A stretch of DNA of 64,000 nt from an uncultured Eubacteriales bacterium (GTDB taxonomy: Bacteria > Bacillota > Clostridia > Lachnospirales > Lachnospiraceae). Every line of letters begins with the position of its first letter. Position 1 is the first letter of the stretch. The DNA is taken from the NCBI GenBank assembly GCA_949294665.1, contig CASFID010000065.1:45091-109090 (forward strand), in the 5' to 3' direction. This document shows, one piece after another, positions 16,595 to 24,057 of the stretch. Position numbers and translations under genes: made by a program. The notes below the pieces were generated by a model. It had not been told where the DNA came from. It was given only the letters and a program-made list of their open reading frames with translations, and did not search any database.

Positions 16595-17752
16595 ATGAAG
16601 TGTCCAATATGTGGAAAAGATGTCGAATTAAAGAAGAAACAGATTGGCACCGATGAAAACGGTGAACCGGTCTTTAACGAATATGCGATCTGCCGCGACT
16701 GCAAAAAGCAGTGGAATCTTGACAAGCAGCGCGCGAAGAAAATGGCAGCCAAGAAAGCGGCTGCGGAACAGAAAGAAGAACCCGTAAAGAAGGCTCCTAA
16801 GAAAGTTTCTGAAGCAGATTCCGCTGAAGGCGGCGCTGCTCCGAAGAAGAGGGTTCCAGAAGATGGACCCGTGAGAAAGAGACCTGCCGGCACAGCACCG
16901 AGAAAAAGACCTGCCGGGGAAGCAGCGGCAAACAGACCTGCAGACGGCACAGTCAGAAGGAAACCCCGTCCCGCGGACGGCGCTCCGAAGAGCGTGACGG
17001 AAGACGGTGAAGCTCCGGTCAAAAGGCCGGTCAAAAAGCGTGTTGTCCGGAAGGCTGCCCCTGCTGAAGGAGAAGAGCAGCAGTATGGTAACATCCCTCC
17101 GGAGAAGGTCCGCGTCAAGAGAGAGAAAGCGGCACGCAAGGGATATGAAGATATGCTTGCCACAGATCCTGATCACAGACCGCTGAAGAAGAAAAAGGCT
17201 CCGATAGACGATACAGAATTAGAAGAGAACGAGTCCGTAAAACCGGAAGTGCCTGACTACAGCGAGGAGGAACAGACTTCGCCCAAAACTTCGGACCCGG
17301 AGGTCAACGAGTATGACGACGAGGACGATTATGACTATGAAGATGAGGCGAGATTCCGTCCGGGACGCATCTTCCTCGGAATCCTTTCGCTCCTTGGTTT
17401 TGGCTTCTTTATCTACAGAGGATTCGTGGCAGGGCTGAGCAGTTCTGGCGATAATACTTCTGCCGGAATGACCTATGTTATCCTTGCAGTCTGCCTGCTC
17501 GTTTCTGCTCTGCTGTATCTGATCATGCAGAATAAGGCAACATTATTCGCCTTCCTGCTGCCCATGATCGTCTATATCGGTACAGGCGTTTTCGCGTTCC
17601 TCAGAAGAGGCGACAGCATAGAACTTCTTGCTGCTGCCATCGCATGTGCAGTACTTGCAGTGATCTCTCTGATCCTGGCGATCGCGTCCAGAGGCGGAAG
17701 CGACGATGATGATGATTACGATGATCCTTTCGAGGAAGAGCACGACAATTAA
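16595..17752 (+). CDS. Zinc-ribbon membrane protein with long Lys/Ala/Pro linker
   Basis: A 385-residue protein. Residues 1-40 form a zinc ribbon (CPICGK and CRDCKKQW). Residues about 45-210 are a low-complexity basic linker rich in Lys, Arg, Pro and Ala with repeats such as KKRVPEDGPVRKRPAG. An acidic stretch follows (EYDDEDDYDYEDE). The C-terminal 110 residues have four or so hydrophobic segments (IFLGILSLLGFGFFIYRG, MTYVILAVCLLVSALLYLIM and two more) and an Asp-rich tail. The ATG at 16595 has AGAGGAG upstream; the frame open from 16394 is untranslated leader. The function is unknown; the linker could bind nucleic acid or anionic polymer. It is a single-gene unit with a strong terminator. 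Confidence 0.75.
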   Translation: MKCPICGKDVELKKKQIGTDENGEPVFNEYAICRDCKKQWNLDKQRAKKMAAKKAAAEQKEEPVKKAPKKVSEADSAEGGAAPKKRVPEDGPVRKRPAGTAPRKRPAGEAAANRPADGTVRRKPRPADGAPKSVTEDGEAPVKRPVKKRVVRKAAPAEGEEQQYGNIPPEKVRVKREKAARKGYEDMLATDPDHRPLKKKKAPIDDTELEENESVKPEVPDYSEEEQTSPKTSDPEVNEYDDEDDYDYEDEARFRPGRIFLGILSLLGFGFFIYRGFVAGLSSSGDNTSAGMTYVILAVCLLVSALLYLIMQNKATLFAFLLPMIVYIGTGVFAFLRRGDSIELLAAAIACAVLAVISLILAIASRGGSDDDDDYDDPFEEEHDN

Positions 17753-17815
17753 TAATTAATACCGCAGAAAGAAGGTATACCTCCTTTCCTGTCGAATCAT
17801 ATGACCGCAGAGTCG

Positions 17816-17853
17816 GCGGATATCGGATTTACAGTCCGGTATCCGCTTTTTTT
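17816..17853 (+). terminator. Rho-independent terminator
   Basis: GCGGATAT-CGGA/TCCG-GTATCCGC stem followed by TTTTTTT, about 65 bp after the zinc-ribbon membrane protein gene. Confidence 0.85.
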
Positions 17854-17964
17854 CTTTATTTTTGATTTTCTGCATGCGGAAAAAGTCTGCACCGTCCTGC
17901 GCACCCCTCTCCTCCACAGCTCATATAGTATAGTGACAACCTAAAACAATACAGGGAGAATATT

Positions 17965-18999
17965 ATGAAAAAGCGTTTACTTGCATGTGCCCTCGCCGCA
18001 GTCTTCACCCTCGCGTTGCTGGCGGGCTGTTCCCGGAAGAGTGAATCCCCCGGACCGGAGGATGCCGGACAGAAAGAAGAAACAGGACTCACAGAAGTCA
18101 CTTTAAACGAAGTTGCGCACTCGATCTTCTATGCCCCGATGTATGCTGCAGTGGAGGAAGGGTATTTTGCCGAGGAGGGAATTGACCTGGATCTTGTGTG
18201 TGGATTTGGCGCAGATAAGACCATGACCGCCGTGATCTCCGGAGAAGCTGACATCGGCTTCATGGGTTCCGAAGCATCCATCTACACTTACAATGAAGGA
18301 GCCACGGACTATGTAGTAAACTTTGCCCAGCTCACGCAGCGCGCCGGGAACTTTCTCGTCGCCCGGGAGGAGATGCCCGATTTCCGGTGGGAGGATCTTA
18401 AAGGCAGCGTTGTCCTCGGAGGACGCAAGGGCGGAATGCCGGAGATGGTCTTCGAGTATATCCTGAAGCAGAATGGGATCGATCCCGAGACGGATCTGGA
18501 GATCAACCAGAATATTGATTTCGGTTCCACAGCGGCTGCATTTGCCGAAGGCCAGGGAGAATTTACGGTTGAATTCGAACCCGGCGCGACCACACTGGAA
18601 TCCGAAGGCAAAGGATATGTGGTCGCCTCTCTCGGCGAAGACAGCGGCTACGTCCCGTACACCGCATTCAGCGCAAAGAAGAGCTTTATCGAAGAGAATC
18701 CTGAGATCATCCAGGGATTCACCAATGCTCTGCAGAAGGGCATGGACTATGTCCAGACTCACTCCCCGGAAGAAATCGCCGAAGTCATCGAGCCTCAGTT
18801 CCCGGAGACGGACCTGGAGACTATCACAACGATCGTGACGCGTTATTATGACCAGGATACATGGAAGAGCAATCTGATCTTTGAGGAAAGCAGCTTTGAT
18901 CTGCTCCAGGATATCCTGGAGAGTGCCGGAGAGCTGGCTATGCGCGCTCCATATGAAGATCTTGTGACCACTGAATTTGCCGCCAGAGCGGCACAGTAA
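17965..18999 (+). CDS. Orphan ABC substrate-binding lipoprotein (SsuA/THI5-like)
   Basis: A 344-residue lipoprotein with a signal peptide and lipobox LLAGC (Cys near residue 22). The body is a type-II periplasmic binding fold of the NitT/TauT/SsuA/THI5 group: VTLNEVAHSIFYAPMYAAVEEGYFAEEGIDLDL, then GFMGSEASIYTY and a hinge FTVEFEPGATTLESEGKGYVV. Relatives bind sulfonates, nitrate or thiamine pyrimidine precursors; here the ligand is not predictable. The ATG at 17965 has CAGGGAG upstream. No permease or ATPase gene is adjacent, so it must work with a transporter elsewhere. A terminator at 19025-19049 follows. Confidence 0.85.
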   Translation: MKKRLLACALAAVFTLALLAGCSRKSESPGPEDAGQKEETGLTEVTLNEVAHSIFYAPMYAAVEEGYFAEEGIDLDLVCGFGADKTMTAVISGEADIGFMGSEASIYTYNEGATDYVVNFAQLTQRAGNFLVAREEMPDFRWEDLKGSVVLGGRKGGMPEMVFEYILKQNGIDPETDLEINQNIDFGSTAAAFAEGQGEFTVEFEPGATTLESEGKGYVVASLGEDSGYVPYTAFSAKKSFIEENPEIIQGFTNALQKGMDYVQTHSPEEIAEVIEPQFPETDLETITTIVTRYYDQDTWKSNLIFEESSFDLLQDILESAGELAMRAPYEDLVTTEFAARAAQ

Positions 19000-19024
19000 A
19001 CCGAGCTCCGCCGCCGGTTTTTCA

Positions 19025-19049
19025 AAAAGGCTGGCACATCCCGGCTTTT
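19025..19049 (+). terminator. Terminator after the substrate-binding lipoprotein gene
   Basis: Short imperfect hairpin AAGgCTGG-CACAT-CCCGGCTT with one bulge, followed by TTTTTCC. Confidence 0.5.
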
Positions 19050-19054
19050 TCCAC

Positions 19055-19103
19055 TATAATAGAGTCAGTATAGGGATCGTGCAGGACCTCGTATGCTGAC
19101 TCT
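19055..19103 (+). promoter_or_regulatory. -10 box and inverted repeat upstream of a small gene
   Basis: TATAAT (19055-19060) is followed at once by AGAGTCAGTATA (19061-19072) and its near-complement TATGCTGACTCT (19092-19103), a 12-bp stem with one G-T pair. The repeat overlaps the expected transcription start, so it may be an operator or a leader hairpin for the gene at 19155. Confidence 0.45.
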
Positions 19104-19154
19104 GTTCTTCTGCCCGGTTCTGCCGCCCACTGTTAAAGAAAGAAGGTTACTCAC

Positions 19155-19466
19155 ATGATCGACAAGAGACTGATTCCTTTCGGGGGACTGAAAAAGGAGC
19201 CGTTTTCCGGCAACCATCACGGAATGCGCTATTTCTTCCGCGGCGATGACGGAAAAAACAGCACCACTTTCACTGTCTATATCTACCCGGAACCCTGGTG
19301 CTTTGAGGATACTCCCGACGAAGACAAGGAGAGCGCCACTTTCCCGCTGTCTGACGAGGGAATGGATCAGGCGGTCGCCTGGCTCTATGAGAGGTTTGAG
19401 GCTGAGAAGCCCCGCTGGATCAGCGCCTCAAAAGAAACGATGCATACTGTGAACAGTGCGTCATAG
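19155..19466 (+). CDS. Small hypothetical protein (103 aa)
   Basis: A 103-residue soluble protein beginning MIDKRLIPFGGLKKEPFSGN. I do not recognise a family. It has a beta-rich first half (MRYFFRGDDGKNSTTFTVYIYPEPW) and a helical second half (GMDQAVAWLYERFEAEKP). There is no signal peptide or membrane segment. AGAAGG lies about eight bases upstream of the ATG. The last codons and the stop are part of a 15-bp terminator-like hairpin (19434-19479). It has its own promoter region and stands alone. Confidence 0.6.
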   Translation: MIDKRLIPFGGLKKEPFSGNHHGMRYFFRGDDGKNSTTFTVYIYPEPWCFEDTPDEDKESATFPLSDEGMDQAVAWLYERFEAEKPRWISASKETMHTVNSAS

Positions 19467-19479
19467 TATGCATCGTTTC
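19434..19479 (+). terminator. Hairpin overlapping the stop codon of the small gene
   Basis: GAAACGATGCATACT (19434-19448) pairs perfectly with AGTATGCATCGTTTC (19465-19479). The stop codon TAG (19464-19466) lies at the stem base, so a ribosome finishing translation would melt the hairpin. The T-run downstream is weak. Confidence 0.55.
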
Positions 19480-19673
19480 TTCCTGATATGACCTGTTTCC
19501 AGGTATTTCAGAGTATTTCATTTTTATTTAATAATCTTCAAAAATTCTTCTGACTCTTGTCACAGCCGATTCACATTTCTCTGATATTGTATAGTTATCA
19601 ACAAAGAAGACGATGGCTGTACATACAGCCTGTGTGCACGGCCATTGGACTTCGCCTAATACATAACTTCAGA

Positions 19674-21053
19674 TCAGACGACATCTTTCATATTCCCGGC
19701 ACTGCCGCGGAATATTTTTTTGATGTCATGGTTCATGATATAGTAATACATCACGATCAGCAGACCGCCTGCCAGGATCCATGCCGCCGGGCTTGCAAGA
19801 CAGACGCCCAGATAACTCCTCTGTCCCGCCGCTATGACAGCGACCACGCCTCTTCCGATCAGTTCCGCGATTCCCGCCGTCATCGGCAGCAGCCCGTAGC
19901 CAAGTCCCTGAATTCCGTTCCGGTAGATATTCACAACCGCCAGCGGAATAAAGAAGATTCCCACACACTTCAGATAGATATCCACAGAATTCATGATCGT
20001 TCCTACATCCTCTGACACGAACAGATAGGTCATATATTTTCCGGCTGTCATGACAAAGGCAGCTGCGATGAACGAATAGACTATGCCGATGATCGTGCAG
20101 GCTTTAAATCCCTGTCTGATACGCGGGACGTCCCCTGCCCCCATATTCTGCGCGCCGTACGTCGCCATGGTCGTTCCCATCGCAATGTAAGCCTGCGTGA
20201 CGACCTGCTCGATCTTTCCCGCCGCAGTGTATGCCGCCACCAGCGTAGAGCCCAGAATATTCAGCGAGGACTGGACCATCATTGTTCCGATGGCAGTGAT
20301 CGAATACTGCAGCGCCATCGGAATCCCGACTTTCAGCTGGGCTGACAGGAGTGTTGTCTGGGGTTTCCAGTCCTCCTTTGTCATCCTCAGCAGCTGTACT
20401 TTCTTCCCGATATAGACAAGGCAGAGAAGGCCCGATACACCCTGGGAAATGATCGTCGCCACGGCAGCTCCTGCCGCTCCCATCTGAAACACGATGACGA
20501 ACACCAGATCCAGAACGATATTTAAAACTGCCGACAGGATCAGAAAATACAGCGGCACCCTGCTGTTCCCGAGCGCTCTGAGGATGCTTGCCAGCAGATT
20601 GTACAGCATCTGCGCGAGGATCCCTCCGCTTATGATCATGATATACGCATAGGCATCGTCAAAAATATCCGCAGGTGTGTTCATCAGCGTCAGCAGCGGC
20701 TTCATAAATACCATAAACGCTGCTGTCAGAATCAGTCCCACGATCAGCGACAGCCACGCCGCTCCTGTCACGCTCTTCCGGATTCCCCGCTCATCTCCTG
20801 CTCCGAACTTCTGGGCAGTCAGAACAGTAAATCCCGCCGTCATTCCGATCACAAATCCATTGATCAAAAACATGATCGTTCCCGTACTCCCGACCGCCGC
20901 AAGCGCATTGTTTCCCACAAATTTCCCCACGATGACCGCATCCGCCATATTATAAAACTGCTGAAATACATTTCCGATAAAGATAGGAAGCGTAAACCAG
21001 AGTATGATCTTCATCGGCGAACCGGACGTCATATCACTCTGTGCCGATTTCAT
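19674..21053 (-). CDS. MATE-family multidrug/cation efflux transporter
   Basis: Polytopic inner-membrane protein of 459 residues that exports organic cations or drugs with Na+ or H+. Two MatE halves are visible: the first starts ILWFTLPIFIGNVFQQFYNMADAVIVGKFVG and the second LKVGIPMALQYSITAIGTMMVQSSLNILG, each with about six hydrophobic segments. It belongs to the DinF/NorM-like branch common in Clostridia. The start at 21053 (MKSAQSDMTSGS) follows AGAGGGG and is preferred to an ATG seven codons upstream. A promoter with a palindrome lies at 21144-21184. Confidence 0.92.
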   Translation of the reverse strand: MKSAQSDMTSGSPMKIILWFTLPIFIGNVFQQFYNMADAVIVGKFVGNNALAAVGSTGTIMFLINGFVIGMTAGFTVLTAQKFGAGDERGIRKSVTGAAWLSLIVGLILTAAFMVFMKPLLTLMNTPADIFDDAYAYIMIISGGILAQMLYNLLASILRALGNSRVPLYFLILSAVLNIVLDLVFVIVFQMGAAGAAVATIISQGVSGLLCLVYIGKKVQLLRMTKEDWKPQTTLLSAQLKVGIPMALQYSITAIGTMMVQSSLNILGSTLVAAYTAAGKIEQVVTQAYIAMGTTMATYGAQNMGAGDVPRIRQGFKACTIIGIVYSFIAAAFVMTAGKYMTYLFVSEDVGTIMNSVDIYLKCVGIFFIPLAVVNIYRNGIQGLGYGLLPMTAGIAELIGRGVVAVIAAGQRSYLGVCLASPAAWILAGGLLIVMYYYIMNHDIKKIFRGSAGNMKDVV

Positions 21054-21143
21054 GTATGAGCACCCCTCTTTCATTGATTTCTGCGTGAAAAAAGGATACG
21101 CCTGGCCGCGGCATATCCCTCATTCTTCACTTTACGAGTGCTC

Positions 21144-21184
21144 ATTATATAACAGTTTCTGCTGCCTGTAAATATGTTTTACAG
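21144..21184 (-). promoter_or_regulatory. MATE gene promoter with overlapping palindrome
   Basis: Minus-strand -35 TTTACA (21167-21172), 17-bp spacer, -10 TATAAT (21144-21149). CTGTAAA (21166-21172) and TTTACAG (21178-21184) form an inverted repeat with a 5-bp spacer covering the -35, a likely repressor operator. Confidence 0.6.
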
Positions 21185-21217
21185 TGTTTTATTACTAAAG
21201 TTTTTCCGTTGTTCTTC

Positions 21218-22288
21218 TCAGTGGAGAAAGAGGATTCCATCCTCAGCAAACGCGAGATAATCGGGCATTCCTCTCTCATCCAGGAGCGCCGTCTTGTCTC
21301 TCTGGACGAACCAGCAGAGGACTTCCCCCGGGGAGTCGATGTCTTCCGCCCCGCCGGTCTCTGGCCGGATATAATAATTCCGCTCGAACGGAAGCACTGC
21401 GCTGCTCTCCAGACTGAACCGGATCATGTTCTCTCCTCTCCCTCCCCACACCGGGATGAAGTCATGTGCCCTGTATCCGATGTATACCGTATCTTCCGGA
21501 ATCTCCCGGCTGATATGGAGCGTGATTCCCCAGTCCGCCGCCCTCAGCGTATGGCTGTCGATCCGTTCTGCCCTGGAGAAGTTTTTACAGCCGGTCAGTC
21601 TCGCCGCCTCCTTCGCGATCGGATTCTGAAAAATCTGCTTCGTCTCTCCGGCTCTCACGATCCGCCCCTGATCGATGATGAGAAGTTCCTCGCTGAACCG
21701 GTAGACTTCATCCCGGTCATGGGAGACAAGGATAACGGTCCCCTGATAGTCCTCCAGCATCTCGATCAGTTCTCTCTGGAGCTGATCTTTAAGGTACATG
21801 TCAAGCGCCGAGAAGGGCTCGTCCAGCAGGATCACATCCGGCTCATACGCCATGATGCGCGCCAGCGCTGTTCTCTGCTGCTGGCCTCCGGAGAGCTGTC
21901 CGGGGAACTGCTTCTCCAGTCCGCCGAGCTGAAATTTCTCCACCATCTGACGCACGCGCCGCGCATTTTCCCGTCTGCTGCCCTTCAGGCCGGCAGCGAT
22001 GTTCTTCTCCACCGTCATAGTTGGAAAAAGCGCGTAATTCTGGAACAGATATCCCACATTCCTTTTCTGGGGCTTCAGGTTCACCTTCTCTTTCCGGTCA
22101 AAAAGCGTGCGCCCCTCCACTGTGATCTTTCCCTCGTCCGGAGTCTCGATCCCGGCGATGCTCTTGAGCGTCATGCTCTTTCCGCAGCCGGATGCGCCGA
22201 GTATGCCGATCCGCCTCGATGTACTGCGGAAGCTGATATCGAGATTAAATGTGTTCAGCTTCTTATGGATCTCTACAGATATCGCCAC
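21218..22288 (-). CDS. modC: Molybdate ABC transporter ATP-binding protein ModC
   Basis: A 356-residue ATPase that powers molybdate import with ModB. Motifs are GILGASGCGKSMTLKSIAG (Walker A), the Q-loop in YLFQNYALFPTMTV, the signature QLSGGQQQRTALARIMAYEPDVILLDEP (signature plus Walker B) and the switch histidine in VILVSHDRDEVYR. The C-terminal 120 residues are a divergent extension where a TOBE-type oxyanion-binding domain is usual. It is the last gene of modABC, starting three bases after modB. Supplying molybdenum fits the neighbouring xanthine dehydrogenase operon. Confidence 0.92.
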   Translation of the reverse strand: MAISVEIHKKLNTFNLDISFRSTSRRIGILGASGCGKSMTLKSIAGIETPDEGKITVEGRTLFDRKEKVNLKPQKRNVGYLFQNYALFPTMTVEKNIAAGLKGSRRENARRVRQMVEKFQLGGLEKQFPGQLSGGQQQRTALARIMAYEPDVILLDEPFSALDMYLKDQLQRELIEMLEDYQGTVILVSHDRDEVYRFSEELLIIDQGRIVRAGETKQIFQNPIAKEAARLTGCKNFSRAERIDSHTLRAADWGITLHISREIPEDTVYIGYRAHDFIPVWGGRGENMIRFSLESSAVLPFERNYYIRPETGGAEDIDSPGEVLCWFVQRDKTALLDERGMPDYLAFAEDGILFLH

Positions 22289-22291
22289 TGC

Positions 22292-23002
22292 TTACCACCT
22301 CCCGATATTCTTCATCTTCTTGCCTGAGATCAGGTTCATCAGGAAGATGACCACGAATGCGATGACCATCACGACCGCCACCCAGATCCCTGCAGTCAGG
22401 TAATCGCCATCCTGGATGACCATGGCGATCTTCTGCGAGATCGTCCCTGTCTTTCCCGGAATATTTCCCGCCAGCATGGAGGTTGCCCCATACTCGCCAA
22501 GCGCTCTTGCAAAGGTCAGGATCGTCCCTGAGGCGATCCCAGGACCTGCAGTCGGCACAATGACTTTCCAGAATATTTTTATATCGGACATGCCGAGTGT
22601 CCGCGCCGCATAGACCAGATTGGCATCGATCTGCTCCATGGCAGCTCTGGCATTGCGGTACATAAGTGGAAACGCGATCACTGTCGCAGCGATCACGCAG
22701 CCCAGCCAGGTCTGGACTACCCTGAAACCGAACTCGTCAAACAGGAATTCTCCCAGCGGCCTCCTCCTGCTGAACAGAAGGAGCAGGAAGAAGCCCGCCA
22801 CAGTCGGCGGAAGCACCATGGGAAGTGTCAGTATCCCGTCTATGACAGCTTTCTTTCCCGCAGAAGCCTTCACGGCCTTCCTTGCCGCAAAGATTCCCAA
22901 GAAAAAGGAGAGGACCGTCGCCACGACTCCTGTCTTCAGGGAGATGAAAAGAGGTCTCCAGTCCAGTTCTTTCATGATCTGCATTATCTCTTCCATACTC
23001 AT
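22292..23002 (-). CDS. modB: Molybdate ABC transporter permease ModB
   Basis: A 236-residue inner-membrane permease. Hydrophobic segments include GVVATVLSFFLGIFAA, GILTLPMVLPPTVAGFFLLLLF and IWVAVVMVIAFVVIFLMNLI. The EAA-type loop that contacts the ATPase is AARTLGMSDIKIFWKVIVPTAGPGIASG, and the ModB-typical FARALGEYGATSMLAGNIPGKT follows. The ATG at 23002 directly follows the modA stop (TAG-ATG); an ATG two codons later is also possible. Confidence 0.93.
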   Translation of the reverse strand: MSMEEIMQIMKELDWRPLFISLKTGVVATVLSFFLGIFAARKAVKASAGKKAVIDGILTLPMVLPPTVAGFFLLLLFSRRRPLGEFLFDEFGFRVVQTWLGCVIAATVIAFPLMYRNARAAMEQIDANLVYAARTLGMSDIKIFWKVIVPTAGPGIASGTILTFARALGEYGATSMLAGNIPGKTGTISQKIAMVIQDGDYLTAGIWVAVVMVIAFVVIFLMNLISGKKMKNIGRW

Positions 23003-23887
23003 CTACTCTACTTCCGTGTCAAAATAATAGGAATCAAATACCGCTTTCGCCTCATCCGAAAGCACAAATGCGAGGAAATCATCCGCTGCGGCAGACTGCG
23101 CTTCATCTGCCTCCTCGTTTACAACGCGGGCGATCGGGTAGATCACGTCTCCTGTCAGATCATAGCTGACTGTCTGAAGTATATCGAGTTCATCCTCATA
23201 CCCGTATGTATCGGAATAGTATGTTGTCCCCACCTCACAGGAACCTTCCACTACTGCGGAGAGAACCTTGCTCACATTGTCCTGCTCACTGATCTCAACG
23301 CCTCCCAGCGCCTCAGATATCTGCTCTGTGGTGATCGATGCCGGATCATCTGTCTCAGGCAGAATGCCGAGGCTGATGAGTGCCTGCCGAGTATATCTGC
23401 CGACAGGCACGCTTCCGCCTGCCAGTGCGATGCTCTCTGCTTCGCCGAGATTCTCAAGTCCCGTCACTTTTGTTCCGCTGTCCTTCAGCGTGACGACAAC
23501 GACCTGATTGTTGACCACATTGGATCTCGTTCCCTCTGCCATAAGTCCGTCCGCTTCCAGTTCATCCATCTGCTTCTGTGCTGCTGAGAAAAAGATATCG
23601 CACTCATAGCCTTCCTCGATCTGTGTCAGGAGCGTCCCTGAACTGTCCGGATTGAACGTAATCTTCACCTCCGGGTGCTCTTCATTGTACATATTTGCAA
23701 GCTCTGTCATCACTGTATTCAGGCTTGCAGCGATAAACACCTGGATCTCTGTCTCGTCTTTACTGCCCTCTGCCGTCTTCACCTCTCCGCTGCCTGATGT
23801 CTGACCGCCATCTCTTCCCGATGAGCATGCCGCCATAGAGAATACCATGCTCCCTGCCAGCAGTACCGCTAAAATCCTTCCCTTCAT
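23003..23887 (-). CDS. modA: Molybdate-binding lipoprotein ModA
   Basis: A 294-residue lipoprotein that captures molybdate or tungstate. It has a signal peptide with lipobox FSMAAC (Cys near residue 21), then a Ser/Thr/Gly-rich linker and the ModA fold: IQVFIAASLNTVMTELANMY, FNPDSSGTLLTQIEEG, DIFFSAAQKQMDELEADG and GGSVPVGRYTRQAL, which carry the oxyanion-contacting serines. The start at 23887 has GGAGGAG upstream; the longer frame from 24001 has no site. It is the first gene of modABC, behind a promoter with a palindrome. Confidence 0.93.
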   Translation of the reverse strand: MKGRILAVLLAGSMVFSMAACSSGRDGGQTSGSGEVKTAEGSKDETEIQVFIAASLNTVMTELANMYNEEHPEVKITFNPDSSGTLLTQIEEGYECDIFFSAAQKQMDELEADGLMAEGTRSNVVNNQVVVVTLKDSGTKVTGLENLGEAESIALAGGSVPVGRYTRQALISLGILPETDDPASITTEQISEALGGVEISEQDNVSKVLSAVVEGSCEVGTTYYSDTYGYEDELDILQTVSYDLTGDVIYPIARVVNEEADEAQSAAADDFLAFVLSDEAKAVFDSYYFDTEVE

Positions 23888-23922
23888 AATAGGGCTCCTC
23901 CTGTATAAAATATCCTGTTTAT

Positions 23923-23953
23923 AGTATATCCGATTATTTTTTAAAAAACAATC
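23923..23953 (-). promoter_or_regulatory. modABC promoter with overlapping AT-rich palindrome
   Basis: Minus-strand -35 TTGTTT (23946-23951), exact 17-bp spacer, -10 TATACT (23923-23928). A 22-bp palindrome (23932-23953; outer arms GATT/AATC, centre TTTTTTAAAAAA, one mismatch per arm) covers the -35 and spacer. Its placement suits a repressor. ModE-type control is the natural guess since the next gene carries a ModE-like domain. Confidence 0.6.
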
Positions 23954-23992
23954 GATAAATCCATGAACAGAGATAATTTTCCTGCAGGCACA

Positions 23993-24042
23993 AAAGAACA
24001 CCTCCGCATCGGATGAAATATCCGAACGCAGAGGTGTTCTTT
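23993..24042. terminator. Strong bidirectional terminator ending the purine/xdh operon
   Basis: AAAGAACACCTC and GAGGTGTTCTTT arms (23993-24042) enclose an inner CGGAT/ATCCG stem. It follows the nucleotidyltransferase-ModE gene on the minus strand and isolates modABC, which has its own promoter. Confidence 0.8.
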
Positions 24043-24057
24043 CCGTCGGAAAATATT

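Noticed and set aside
21209-22327. 372-codon plus-strand frame
   Set aside because: Shadow of modC, which has every ABC ATPase motif on the other strand.
23888-23992. Molybdenum-cofactor riboswitch upstream of modABC
   Set aside because: The leader is short and contains only a promoter, a palindrome and the ribosome site.
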